Origin: Levilactobacillus suantsaiihabitans
GTDB taxonomy: Bacteria > Bacillota > Bacilli > Lactobacillales > Lactobacillaceae
Direction: 5' to 3'
Assembly (NCBI RefSeq): GCF_004745505.1
Contig: NZ_RKLX01000004.1
Coordinates: forward strand, 62,001 to 126,000
DNA: 64,000 nt
Under the pieces are notes generated by a model, which saw only the letters and a program-made list of their open reading frames with translations, did not search any database and was not told the DNA's origin. Positions 36,638 through 45,882 of this stretch are shown here, in pieces (position 1 is the first letter of the stretch; each line of letters begins with the position of its first letter). Position numbers and translations under genes: made by a program.

Positions 36638-37651
36638 TTAAGGCCTCCGTTTCATCCGATAACGTGGCTGCCCAATCAGGTTCAAGAGTTCATGCACGAC
36701 CTCTTGCCCGTTGTGGAACGCCCCGTTATCACGTAATTGTAAAAAGTCGGTCGAAATGACCCGGCACCCCTGATTTCGGAGTCCCTGAAAGTCATGTCGC
36801 ACCGGTTGAGACATTTCGTCCCAGCGTTGGTAATCAATGTATTGGTCGGGCACTTTGCGTGTGTTGACCAAGACCGTATCAATAAAGTTCGTGTTTAAGT
36901 GCTGATTCAACACGCGCACGTGATCGGCGTCGGTGAAGTTCTCCGTTTCACCCTTTTGCGTCATGATGTTGCAGATGTACACGACCTCCGCCGTCGTTTC
37001 CTTGACTGCTTTGCCGACGCTTTCAATCATCAGATTGGGCAGAATGCTGGTAAATAAGCTCCCCGGTCCCAAGACGATTTGGTCGGCGTTCATAATGGCG
37101 TCGATCACCGGTTGAACGGCTTGTGGCTGCTGGTGATGGTCACTGGTTTCGACCCACACCCGTTTGATCAGTTTGTGGGCGGCCGTGATTTCCGACTCGC
37201 CACTCAGGGTACTGCCATCCGCAAATTGCGCGTGCAACTCCAACGGTTCATCGGCCGCCGGATAAATGTGGCCGTTGACCCGCATCAGTTGCGACAACTC
37301 CTGCACCGCATCAAAAATACCGCCCTTCATTTCCGACAAGGCGGCAATGATCAGATTGCCAATCGCGTGACCCGCAAAGAAATCATCCGTCGTTTCAAAC
37401 CGGTATTGGAACAAGTCTTTATAAATGTCTGGGACTTCCGCCAGCGCCACCATGACGTTGCGAATATCACCAGGCGGCACCACGTTAACGTAGTGCCGAA
37501 TGATGCCGGAAGACCCCCCGTCATCAGCAACCGTGACCACCGCCGTAATATCGACGTCTTGGTCGCGCAAGTTGCGTAAGATGACCGGGAGTCCGGTGCC
37601 ACCGCCAATGACCACGATTTTCGGGCGGCGGCTATTATTTAGCTCTCTCAT
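36638..37651 (-). CDS. yvcK: YvcK-family gluconeogenesis factor (CofD-like fold)
   Basis: YvcK proteins bind UDP-sugars and support cell-wall synthesis and growth on gluconeogenic carbon. The 337-residue protein has [15 protein letters not shown] (14-28), [13 protein letters not shown] (41-53), [12 protein letters not shown] (60-71) and [13 protein letters not shown], the family hallmarks. It overlaps rapZ by four bases (ATGA) and is followed by whiA, the usual trio. Family members lack the lactate-guanylyl transfer role of CofD. Confidence 0.95.
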   Translation of the reverse strand: MRELNNSRRPKIVVIGGGTGLPVILRNLRDQDVDITAVVTVADDGGSSGIIRHYVNVVPPGDIRNVMVALAEVPDIYKDLFQYRFETTDDFFAGHAIGNLIIAALSEMKGGIFDAVQELSQLMRVNGHIYPAADEPLELHAQFADGSTLSGESEITAAHKLIKRVWVETSDHHQQPQAVQPVIDAIMNADQIVLGPGSLFTSILPNLMIESVGKAVKETTAEVVYICNIMTQKGETENFTDADHVRVLNQHLNTNFIDTVLVNTRKVPDQYIDYQRWDEMSQPVRHDFQGLRNQGCRVISTDFLQLRDNGAFHNGQEVVHELLNLIGQPRYRMKRRP

Positions 37652-38532
37652 GATCGATTGGCAGACTCCTTTCGCTTGTTGATGTCACGATGGGTCACGT
37701 GGACCGGATAACTGTCCCCCAGGGCCTTGCCGAGGCGTTGCGTGAGCGCGACCGAACGGTGTTGACCGCCGGTACAGCCGATGGCAATCGTCAGACTCGA
37801 CTTGCCCTCTTTTTTGTAGCCGGGCACGATGGTCTGTAGCAGGCCTAAAAATTGTTGGTAGAACTCTTCGGTCTGCGGTTGCTTCATCACGTAATCGTAG
37901 ACGGGTTGGTCCAAACCGGTTTGTTCCCGCAACTCTGGCAAGTAGTACGGGTTCGGTAAGAACCGCACGTCCATCACGATGTCGGCATCGATGGGCAGAC
38001 CGTACTTAAACCCAAAGGACATGACCTCGATATGAAAGGAATTTGTCGTTTCCGTTTCGTAGTTGTGGAAAATCTCTTCTCGCAACTTCCGCGGACTGAG
38101 ATTGGTGGTATCGATCACCAATTGCGCCGCTTGACGAATCGGTGACAGCAATTTCCGTTCCCGTTGAATCCCTTCCATCACCCGACCGTTACGGGCCAGC
38201 GGATGGGAACGCCGCGTCTCTTTGTACCGTGACACCAATTCTTCGTCAGAGGCATCCAAGAACAGTACCTGGGCATTCATGGTACCGTGGACCGCCACGT
38301 CATTCAGCATCCGCACGATTTCATCGTAAAAGGCCCGCGAACGCAGGTCAATCACGAGGGCAATCTTGGTCAGCTTACCGGACTCGCGGACCAGGTCCCA
38401 AAATTTTGGTAGCAGCGAAGGCGGCATATTATCAATACAAAAGTAGCCTAAATCTTCAAAACTTTGCATGGCGACCGTCTTACCGGCACCACTCATCCCG
38501 GTAATGATCACCAGCCGAATATCTTCAGTCAT
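37648..38532 (-). CDS. rapZ: RapZ-like nucleotide-binding protein (YvcJ)
   Basis: RapZ/YvcJ is a P-loop ATP/GTP-binding protein. In E. coli RapZ guides decay of a small RNA that controls glmS; in Gram-positives the role is less clear. The 294-residue protein has Walker A GMSGAGKT (12-19), CIDNMPP, and a C-terminal domain with [15 protein letters not shown] and the [11 protein letters not shown] signature. The start at 38532 has AGAGGAGA just upstream; the longer frame lacks one. First gene of rapZ-yvcK-whiA. Confidence 0.95.
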   Translation of the reverse strand: MTEDIRLVIITGMSGAGKTVAMQSFEDLGYFCIDNMPPSLLPKFWDLVRESGKLTKIALVIDLRSRAFYDEIVRMLNDVAVHGTMNAQVLFLDASDEELVSRYKETRRSHPLARNGRVMEGIQRERKLLSPIRQAAQLVIDTTNLSPRKLREEIFHNYETETTNSFHIEVMSFGFKYGLPIDADIVMDVRFLPNPYYLPELREQTGLDQPVYDYVMKQPQTEEFYQQFLGLLQTIVPGYKKEGKSSLTIAIGCTGGQHRSVALTQRLGKALGDSYPVHVTHRDINKRKESANRS

Positions 38533-38917
38533 GGCTCTCCTCTGCTCCTTTCGAAAACAATCTTTAAGCAGTATAACACACCGGGTGTTTCTTTTCCTAA
38601 CAATTCTCTTAAATTTAGTCAATTTTGGTCGGTTTGACCGTTAAATTTGCTCACTGAGGCTTCTAGACCTTCGGCGTTACCGGATGGCAGTGGGGTTGAC
38701 GGTGAACGGACACCGGCAATTTGTTAAGAAATCCTAAAGATTGCCGTCAAACGCTCACCAATGATCAGCGAATTTCGTTGGTACCTATGACAGGGCATTT
38801 CTCAACACCCCAGATTGCTGCTGGCCCCGGCGCACCCAATTTTTATGAGCGCCGATCCAAGTCAAAGAACAGCCTTGATCCGCAACTTCTGTTACTCTAC
38901 CGCGCCATTAGATTGCC
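38533..38917. other. Intergenic region upstream of rapZ
   Basis: The 385 bp hold no convincing gene. A TATACT -10-like hexamer (38570-38575, minus strand) could serve rapZ. The segment 38845-38905 reads on the minus strand like a scrambled tRNA 5' half (GGTAGAGTAAC and a GGATC arm) but does not fold into a cloverleaf. Confidence 0.35.
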
Positions 38918-40567
38918 CTAGTCGTCCAACACCTCATCCGGACGGACCGTTTGGTACAGGGCAAAGCCGCCATCCAGGTTGACCACATCGAAGCCGTGTT
39001 GCTTCAAGATGCGTTCGGCCACGTAGCTCCGGTGCCCACTTTGACAGCTGACGATGTACGGTTGCTGGGGATCGAGTTCACTGAGCCGGTCGCGTAATTG
39101 GTCCAGCGGGATGTTGATGGCCATGGGAAACCGGCCAGCTGCTAATTCCGTGGGATTGCGCACGTCTAAGAGTTGCCGTCCCGCCACTTCAGCGGCTTTC
39201 AATTCGTGCCACTGGCGGTTGTCAGAGAGCCCATCCATGATGTTTTGCGCCATCTCCCCCACCAAATTCACGGGATCCTTGGCTGAACCAAATGGCGGCG
39301 CATAACTCAATTCCAATTCTGGCAAATCTGCGACGGTCAGGTGACCCTTGATGGCGGTCGCCAACACGTCGATGCGTTTGTCGACGCCGTGCCCCACCGC
39401 CTGGGCACCGTAAAGCTCCCCGGATTGCGGGTTAAACAGCAATTTTAGCAGCAAGGATTGCGCCCCTGGGAAGTAATCGGCGTGGTCACTGCCGCGGTAA
39501 TGGACCGCCTTATAGGGCAGCTGTTGGGCCTGTAAGGCGGCCTCATTTAACCCCGTCATGGCAGCCGCCGTGTCAAAGACGCGCACAATGGCGGTCCCCA
39601 CACTGCCACGGTTGTGATGCGGCAAGCCAATGAGATTATCGGCGACTTGTCGCCCTTGCCGATTGGCAGGTGAGGCTAGGGAAATCAGCGCTGGATGTCC
39701 ACTGACCTGATTACGAACCACGATCGCATCCCCCACGGCATAGACGTCCGGCGCGCTGGTTTGATATGTCTCATCCACTTCAATGCCACCGCGCAAGCCC
39801 AAGTGAATACCGCTGGTTGCCAAAAAGTCTGTCGCTGGCCGGACACCCACGGCTAAGACGATTTGGTCCGTTTGAACTTGCGTCTCGTCGGCTAAGACTA
39901 ACGTTCGACCATTATCGCGGACGCTAGCCACGGCCTGCCCTGTGATGACCCGCACTCCCTGTTGCGTCAAGGTGTGTTGGATGTCCGCCGCCATTTCTTC
40001 ATCCAGTGGTGGTAAGACGTGGGTTGCCTGTTCCACGACCGTAACGGCCAACCCCCGCCGGCGCAAGGCCTCCGCCATTTCTAGGCTGATGAAGCCACCG
40101 CCGACCAGTGTCACGGTCCGGGCCCCCGTCGTACTTAATTTCGCCATCAAGCGGTCCAGATCCGGGATGTTGCGCAAGACGCTCACGTTGGGCGCCGTTG
40201 CCAGTCCAGGAAGATCCGGGACCACCGGCACGGCTCCGGGTGCTAAGATGAGCTTGTCGTAGCTCTCCGTAACCGTTTGCCCGGCGACCTGGACACTGAG
40301 TTGATGCTGGTCGGGCACCACCGCAGTGACCCGTTGATTGACCCGCACGTCGATATTGAACCGTTGCTTGAGTTTGGCCGGTGTCTGAACAATCAAATCA
40401 GCGCGGTCCTGAATTTCACCGCTCAAATAGTATGGTAACCCGCAGTTGGCAAACGACACATAGGGCCCTTGCTCCAACACGATGATCTCAGCCGTTTCGT
40501 CTAGCCGGCGTAACCGCGTGGCCGCAGACATGCCGCCCGCGACGCCCCCTACAATCACAACTTTCAT
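38918..40567 (-). CDS. CoA-disulfide reductase with fused rhodanese domain
   Basis: This FAD-dependent pyridine nucleotide-disulfide oxidoreductase of 549 residues has the FAD motif VIVGGVAGGMSAATRLRR (4-21), the single redox cysteine C42 in SFANCGLPYYLSG, a second GGGFISLEMAEAL nucleotide site (about 155-167) and a C-terminal rhodanese domain (about 455-549) with the active cysteine C508 in YIVSCQSGHRSY. This architecture matches CoADR-Rhd enzymes, which act on CoA disulfide, persulfide or polysulfide. It stands alone, between uvrA and rapZ, outside the usual synteny. A role in thiol or sulfur redox balance is inferred. Confidence 0.9.
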   Translation of the reverse strand: MKVVIVGGVAGGMSAATRLRRLDETAEIIVLEQGPYVSFANCGLPYYLSGEIQDRADLIVQTPAKLKQRFNIDVRVNQRVTAVVPDQHQLSVQVAGQTVTESYDKLILAPGAVPVVPDLPGLATAPNVSVLRNIPDLDRLMAKLSTTGARTVTLVGGGFISLEMAEALRRRGLAVTVVEQATHVLPPLDEEMAADIQHTLTQQGVRVITGQAVASVRDNGRTLVLADETQVQTDQIVLAVGVRPATDFLATSGIHLGLRGGIEVDETYQTSAPDVYAVGDAIVVRNQVSGHPALISLASPANRQGRQVADNLIGLPHHNRGSVGTAIVRVFDTAAAMTGLNEAALQAQQLPYKAVHYRGSDHADYFPGAQSLLLKLLFNPQSGELYGAQAVGHGVDKRIDVLATAIKGHLTVADLPELELSYAPPFGSAKDPVNLVGEMAQNIMDGLSDNRQWHELKAAEVAGRQLLDVRNPTELAAGRFPMAINIPLDQLRDRLSELDPQQPYIVSCQSGHRSYVAERILKQHGFDVVNLDGGFALYQTVRPDEVLDD

Positions 40568-40734
40568 GACTAAGCTCCTTCCATGATCCGCTTCTAGAAC
40601 GTTATGCCATTCAGTATATACCGGTCCCAGTATGACGCAACTAATTTACCCGGCAAATTAACTTTCCGGGCAACACTTTCTGTGGTCAATGAAGCAGGCC
40701 TCGATCATCGCCTTGCTGTAGCTCACTTTTCTAA

Positions 40735-41757
40735 TTACTCCCGTTCAAAAACTTCCCAAAAATGCGGATGGCCCATCTCAATATGTTCCTTACTAGGGCT
40801 AATATTAGCTGGCCAATCCTTGATAGATGAGCCTTTAGGTAAAAAGTCTATCGACCAGCAATTTACCCCTACATTCCCACTCAGTTCGAGCACATCACCC
40901 TGGATAAGATCATCACCCTCTTGAAATATAATCTTACCCGGTTTCTCAACAGTCTTTCCGGAAGTCTCGTCTTCGGTAAGTGTCGTCCGACCATTTCTGG
41001 CCGTACGAAGGGCAATTGACCCATCACGCAATGATGTCTTTGAAACAGTTAACTTTCTTCCCGATGGCTTAGACCACCGCGGCCCCTTGCCATCCGACGC
41101 ATTAAACCCTTCCCCCACTTCTTTCCAGGAACCCATCAGCGAGGTGTAATCCCCCGCCTTGATTTGGTGAAGGTTCATCGTCTGCACGCCAGTGGCTGTT
41201 TTCGCAGATTTACCTACTACCGGCTTTCGTTGCCCCTCACCATGGGCCTTGGCCTGAGCTTGATTCTTTAGAAGCTGCTTATCGATCCGAACAATGAGCC
41301 GTTTTAAGGCCGGTGCGGTATAAACTACCCCCTGTTGGGAGACCAGTTCAGCCTTAAGGTCTTTGAGTGCGATATTTTTTCTGGCTAAATCAGTTGAGGT
41401 TTCTTGATTCAATTTGGCAGAGCTTTGGCGTTTTAGCCGCTGCAAATTCTCCGCTTGAATTAGCTGCTTGATGTCTTTCACCGTGTTTTGATAGACCAGC
41501 GTCACTTGCTGGGACTTTTGCTTACGCCGGTAGTAGTCGGCGGCCGCATGCTCAAGTTTCTTTAAGGCCGCGACTTGCTTGGGAACGGAATGCGCCTGTT
41601 TAATGGCCTTAGCCTGCCGGTTGATGGCAGCGACCTTGGCCTCATAAGACCTAGCTGGTCCAGCTACTTTCTGGTTTTCCGCCGTCGCCCCGCACCCCAC
41701 CATCACAATCGTCAGGACCAGCAAAGATACGATCATCAGATACCTTCTCTTCATCAT
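40735..41757 (-). CDS. Secreted lipoprotein of unknown function (DUF6287-like C-terminus)
   Basis: The 341-residue protein has a lipoprotein signal: basic MMKRRY, hydrophobic core and lipobox VMVGC with C22. The middle (about 30-165) is rich in Lys, Gln and Ala and looks helical or coiled-coil. The C-terminal part starting MNLHQIKAGDYTSLMGSWKE resembles the DUF6287 lipoprotein domain. GAGGAGA precedes two adjacent ATG codons, so 41754 is also possible. A clear promoter with an inverted repeat just after it lies upstream. The base composition is more AT-rich than its neighbours, which suggests acquisition. Confidence 0.72.
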   Translation of the reverse strand: MMKRRYLMIVSLLVLTIVMVGCGATAENQKVAGPARSYEAKVAAINRQAKAIKQAHSVPKQVAALKKLEHAAADYYRRKQKSQQVTLVYQNTVKDIKQLIQAENLQRLKRQSSAKLNQETSTDLARKNIALKDLKAELVSQQGVVYTAPALKRLIVRIDKQLLKNQAQAKAHGEGQRKPVVGKSAKTATGVQTMNLHQIKAGDYTSLMGSWKEVGEGFNASDGKGPRWSKPSGRKLTVSKTSLRDGSIALRTARNGRTTLTEDETSGKTVEKPGKIIFQEGDDLIQGDVLELSGNVGVNCWSIDFLPKGSSIKDWPANISPSKEHIEMGHPHFWEVFERE

Positions 41758-41824
41758 CTTTCTCCTCAGACACACGTTCATCGTGCTTATTTAACGAACT
41801 GACTAGTCGGCAAGCTTCCCCTTG

Positions 41825-41846
41825 ATGTAACTGAAAAACGTTACAT
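41825..41846. promoter_or_regulatory. Perfect inverted repeat, putative operator of the lipoprotein gene
   Basis: ATGTAAC (41825-41831) and GTTACAT (41840-41846) are exact inverted repeats with an 8-nt spacer. The site falls at about +4 to +25 of the predicted transcript, where a bound repressor would block elongation or initiation. The regulator is unknown. Confidence 0.5.
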
Positions 41847-41856
41847 GCGTATTACC

Positions 41857-41885
41857 AGCATACTAAACCAAGGGATGATGGTCAA
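41857..41885 (-). promoter_or_regulatory. Promoter of the lipoprotein gene
   Basis: On the minus strand TTGACC (41880-41885) and TATGCT (41857-41862) are 17 bp apart. The start would be near 41850, about 90 nt before the ATG. The region 41886-42084 upstream is AT-rich and shows no gene. Confidence 0.7.
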
Positions 41886-42084
41886 TTGGTAAAACGTTAA
41901 TATTATTTAATAAATTTTCAGCATAAGGAAATGACTATTTACTAAGATTTTTATCGCTAATAACCCTAGTTTACGCCCGACAGTTACAATTATTTATTTT
42001 CCAATTTCACGAAATAGAAAAGTATCAATATTCACCAGTCCTTCTAAAAGATGGTTCCAGAGAGGCGCCTACTATTTTCCCAAC

Positions 42085-42114
42085 AAAAAACAGCCATGAC
42101 GTGAGCCACAGCTG
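42085..42114 (-). terminator. Terminator of the HdeD-like gene
   Basis: On the minus strand CAGCTGTG pairs with CATGGCTG (two G-T pairs), followed by six T's. It begins about 15 bp after the stop. Confidence 0.8.
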
Positions 42115-42129
42115 CTACAAATTTCTTAA

Positions 42130-42675
42130 TTATGACCGACTGCGCGCAATCGCAATCCAAATGGCGTTGACGCCAAAAACGATAAAGAAGAACGCAATCA
42201 AGACGTTCAGGGATAGCGCGGCTGCCACCGGATGGATGAAGAGCATAATTCCGATGACCAAGCTGACGACGTCCAAGATGACGGACAGCCAGAACCACAG
42301 CCCACCAAAGTCGCGTAAATGACTGGCAACTAGCAGTCGCTCTATGGAATCAAAGATGAACCACAGCGCGAACAAATAGCCTAAAGTGACAATGGCACTG
42401 TTCATGTCAAAGAAGAACACGACGGCAATCAGGATATCTAAAATCCCAAAGACCAGTGCAAAGTTCGCTCGGATCCCCGTCGCATCATGCAATTTCTTAT
42501 ACCCGGCAATCGTGGTCAACCCACTCAAGAGGGCCATGAACGCAAAAATAATGGCTAACCCTGTCAGGCCGATTTTCGGGGAGCGCAGCAGTCCAACCGC
42601 GGCAACGATAAACAGGATGCCGAGAATGAACTCGCCCCAGTCAAATCCCCAACGGGCACGATTCATATTAAACAT
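42130..42675 (-). CDS. HdeD/DUF308-family membrane protein
   Basis: The 181-residue protein has six transmembrane helices in three hairpin pairs, beginning with FDWGEFILGILFIVAAVGLLRSP in parts, and loops such as KLHDATGIRANF, which fit the DUF308 (HdeD-like) family. HdeD is linked to acid resistance in enterobacteria, but the role in lactobacilli is not known. The ATG at 42675 has GAGGAGA 8 nt upstream and is preferred to the longer frame. It is a single unit with promoter and terminator. Confidence 0.82.
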   Translation of the reverse strand: MFNMNRARWGFDWGEFILGILFIVAAVGLLRSPKIGLTGLAIIFAFMALLSGLTTIAGYKKLHDATGIRANFALVFGILDILIAVVFFFDMNSAIVTLGYLFALWFIFDSIERLLVASHLRDFGGLWFWLSVILDVVSLVIGIMLFIHPVAAALSLNVLIAFFFIVFGVNAIWIAIARSRS

Positions 42676-42724
42676 TGGCAAAATCTCCTCACAACACCAG
42701 CCATGTGCTGACTGGTTTTCAACC

Positions 42725-42753
42725 ATTGTACTGGTTTTTCAGCCCCGCGACAA
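42725..42753 (-). promoter_or_regulatory. Promoter of the HdeD-like gene
   Basis: On the minus strand TTGTCG (42748-42753) and TACAAT (42725-42730) are 17 bp apart. The predicted start is about 40 nt before the ATG. The remaining gap to 42922 shows no gene. Confidence 0.62.
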
Positions 42754-42922
42754 GTTCGGGGCCCAATTACAGGACCATTAAACCGTGTCCGGCCAACGCT
42801 ACCACCGGTCTGGGTCATTTTTATGACTAGACTCTACCCAAATGCGTCGGTTCGCTGTGGGCTCCCTTGCTGACACCGGTAATTGGCTTAGCCACTTTTA
42901 ATTACCAATTCGATTCGCCCAC

Positions 42923-42965
42923 AAAAAAGCGGCGAACCTCACCCGCAGGTAGGCATTCGCCGCTA
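42923..42965 (-). terminator. Terminator of uvrB-uvrA
   Basis: On the minus strand AGCGGCGAA pairs with TTCGCCGCT, with an inner CCT/AGG stem, and six T's follow. Confidence 0.87.
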
Positions 42966-42979
42966 AATTTACAATTAGT

Positions 42980-45862
42980 TTACTTGGTTTGGGCTGGTTT
43001 GGCCTCAGTCGTAGCCTGGTCTTCCTTGGTCCGCGCGGTATCGCGGGCCAAGATTGGCTTCAGGTATTGGCCGGTGTAACTCTCGGCGACCTCCGCCAGT
43101 TCCTCTGGCGTACCCGTGGCGACCACGTTTCCGCCGGCTTCCCCACCTTCAGGACCTAAGTCGATCAGGTGGTCCGCCGTCTTGATGACGTCCAAGTTGT
43201 GTTCGATGACCAACACCGTGTTGCCCTTATCGACCAACCGGTGCAGCACCGTCAGCAGGCGCTTGATATCATCCGTATGCAACCCGGTCGTTGGTTCGTC
43301 CAGGATGTAGAAGTTCTTCCCGTTTTGTTGTTTGTGCAATTCGGAAGCCAACTTCATCCGTTGCGCTTCCCCACCGGACAAGGTCGTGGCGGGTTGCCCC
43401 AACTTGACGTAGCCCAAGCCGACGTCTTGAATCGTCTGGAGCTTGCGAGTGATCTTGGGAATGGCCTCGAAGAACTTCAGGGCCTCACTCACGGTCATGT
43501 TCAACACGTCCGAGATGTTCTTGCCCTTGTATTCCACTTCCAGCGTTTCGGAATTGTACCGCGTCCCGTGGCAAACTTCACATGGCACGTAGACGTCTGG
43601 CAAGAAGTTCATTTCGATCTTCAAGATCCCGTCACCGTGGCAGGCTTCACACCGGCCACCCTTGGTGTTGAAGCTGAACCGGCCCTTTTGGTAACCGCGC
43701 AGCTTCGCGTCGTTGGTCTGCGCAAACAAGGTCCGCACATCATCAAAGACACCGGTATAAGTCGCTGGGTTACTTCGTGGTGTCCGGCCAATCGGACTTT
43801 GATCGATGTCGACCAGTCGTTCGATGTTCTTGACGCCGGCGATGGACTTGTATTTCCCGGGTTTTTCCGAGTTGTGATTCAACTTCTGCGCCAACGCCCG
43901 TTTCAAAATCGTGTTGACCAGCGTGGACTTCCCGGAACCGGAGACCCCGGTGACCACGACGAATTCGCCTAGTGGGAAATCGACCGTGATGTCCTTTAAG
44001 TTGTTCTCGGCCGCACCGGTGATGCGAATGGCCTTTCCGTTGCCGGTCCGCCGTTCAAGCGGCACGGGAATGTACTTCTTTCCGGACAGGTACTGCCCGG
44101 TCAACGACTTACGGGATCGCATGACCTGCTTAGGTGTCCCGGCGGCCATCACATGACCCCCGTTTTCCCCGGCACCCGGGCCGATATCGACAATGTAGTC
44201 GGCGGCCCGCATGGTGTCCTCATCATGTTCCACGACAATCAGGGTGTTGCCCAAATCGCGCATTTGCTTCAAGGAGGCGATCAACCGGTCGTTGTCCCGC
44301 TGATGCAGCCCGATCGAGGGTTCATCCAAAATGTACAGCACACCGGACAGGTTGGAGCCAATTTGCGTGGCCAACCGAATCCGTTGTGCTTCCCCACCGG
44401 ACAGGGTCCGCGCCGAACGACTCAGCGTCAGGTAATCCAACCCCACGTTGCGTAAGAACGTCAACCGGTCGCGAATTTCCTTTAAAATCGGTTGGGCAAT
44501 GACGGCATCTTGTTCGCCAAAGCTCAGGTTTTGGAAGAAGGCCAATTCCTTTTCCACCGGCAAATCGGAGACTTCCCCAATGTGCTGGTGGTTGATCTTG
44601 ACACTCAAGGCTTGGCGGTTCAACCGGAAACCGTGGCAGGTCTGACAAGTCAACTCGGTCATGTACTTACGCATGACGTCGCGCGTGAAGTCACTGTTGG
44701 TTTCGTGGTAACGGCGGTTGACGTTGGGGATGACGCCTTCAAATTCAACGTCCACGTCGCGTACGCCGCCAAAGTCATTTTCATAGTGGAAATGGAATTC
44801 CTTGCCCTGAGAGCCATAAAGGACCAGTGCTTGGTCGGACTTGGACAGCTGCTCAAACGGCGTGTCCATATCGACGTTAAAGGCGGCACAGGCCTGTTCC
44901 AGCAAGGCTGGGTAGTATTGCGAGCTGATTGGGTTCCAGGGCGCTAAGGCCCCCTCACGCAGCGTCTTAGTCTTATCAGGCACGACCAGATCCAAGTCGA
45001 CTTCCAACTTCACCCCTAACCCGTCACAATCCGGGCAGGCACCAAAGGGCGCGTTAAAGGAGAACAGCCGTGGTTCCAATTCCCCCACCGTGAACCCACA
45101 GACAGGGCAAGCATAGTGTTCGGAGAAAATCATCGGTTCGCCGTCGATCAAGTCAGCAATGGCGTACCCGCCACTCAACCGCAAAGCGGCTTCAAAGGAG
45201 TCAAAGAGCCGAGAGCGAATCCCCTTCTTGACCACGACCCGATCGATCACAATAGCGATGTCGTGGTTTTGGTTCTTATTAAGTTCGGGAACTTCGCTGA
45301 TGTCCATGATTTTGCCATCGACGCGGACCCGGACGAAGCCTTCGCGTTGGATCTTTTCAAAAATCTTCTTGTGTTGGCCCTTCTTGGCCCGCACGATGGG
45401 CGACAAGATCTGCATCTTGGTCCGTTCGGGCAGTGCCAACACCTGGTCGACCATCTGTTCCACGCTTTGACTGGTGATCTTCGTGCCATCATTGGGACAG
45501 ATGGGGGTCCCCACCCGCGCCCACAAGAGTCGCAGGTAGTCGTTGATCTCCGTGACCGTCCCCACGGTCGACCGCGGGTTCTTGGAAGTGGTCTTCTGGT
45601 CAATGGAAATGGCCGGACTCAACCCATCGATGGAATCGACATCCGGTTTGTCCATTTGCCCCAGAAACTGGCGGGCGTATGACGACAGGCTTTCCACGTA
45701 ACGGCGCTGGCCTTCCGCATACAGCGTGTCAAAGGCTAGCGAGCTCTTCCCTGAACCCGACAGGCCACTGATAACGACCAGTTTGTTCTTGGGAATCGTC
45801 ACGTCAATATCTTTTAAGTTATGGGCGCGGGCCCCGTGAATCACGATTTTATCATTTGCCAA
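42980..45862 (-). CDS. uvrA: Excinuclease ABC subunit A
   Basis: UvrA is the damage-scanning ATPase of nucleotide excision repair. The 960-residue protein has two ABC modules: Walker A GLSGSGKS (33-40) and GVSGSGKST (about 640), two LSGGEAQR signatures, and zinc-binding cysteine pairs including CPVCG/CPDC in the first module and [14 protein letters not shown] in the second. TTG start with AAGGAG upstream. It lies 20 bp after uvrB in one operon. A LexA-like box is upstream of uvrB. Confidence 0.98.
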   Translation of the reverse strand: MANDKIVIHGARAHNLKDIDVTIPKNKLVVISGLSGSGKSSLAFDTLYAEGQRRYVESLSSYARQFLGQMDKPDVDSIDGLSPAISIDQKTTSKNPRSTVGTVTEINDYLRLLWARVGTPICPNDGTKITSQSVEQMVDQVLALPERTKMQILSPIVRAKKGQHKKIFEKIQREGFVRVRVDGKIMDISEVPELNKNQNHDIAIVIDRVVVKKGIRSRLFDSFEAALRLSGGYAIADLIDGEPMIFSEHYACPVCGFTVGELEPRLFSFNAPFGACPDCDGLGVKLEVDLDLVVPDKTKTLREGALAPWNPISSQYYPALLEQACAAFNVDMDTPFEQLSKSDQALVLYGSQGKEFHFHYENDFGGVRDVDVEFEGVIPNVNRRYHETNSDFTRDVMRKYMTELTCQTCHGFRLNRQALSVKINHQHIGEVSDLPVEKELAFFQNLSFGEQDAVIAQPILKEIRDRLTFLRNVGLDYLTLSRSARTLSGGEAQRIRLATQIGSNLSGVLYILDEPSIGLHQRDNDRLIASLKQMRDLGNTLIVVEHDEDTMRAADYIVDIGPGAGENGGHVMAAGTPKQVMRSRKSLTGQYLSGKKYIPVPLERRTGNGKAIRITGAAENNLKDITVDFPLGEFVVVTGVSGSGKSTLVNTILKRALAQKLNHNSEKPGKYKSIAGVKNIERLVDIDQSPIGRTPRSNPATYTGVFDDVRTLFAQTNDAKLRGYQKGRFSFNTKGGRCEACHGDGILKIEMNFLPDVYVPCEVCHGTRYNSETLEVEYKGKNISDVLNMTVSEALKFFEAIPKITRKLQTIQDVGLGYVKLGQPATTLSGGEAQRMKLASELHKQQNGKNFYILDEPTTGLHTDDIKRLLTVLHRLVDKGNTVLVIEHNLDVIKTADHLIDLGPEGGEAGGNVVATGTPEELAEVAESYTGQYLKPILARDTARTKEDQATTEAKPAQTK

Positions 45863-45882
45863 ATTGAAATCTCCTTACTTCC

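Noticed and set aside
38845-38905. Possible tRNA gene on the minus strand (GGTAGAGTAAC and tRNA-like arms)
   Set aside because: The acceptor ends do not pair, the T-loop lacks GTTCGA and no anticodon arm forms. At most it is a decayed remnant.
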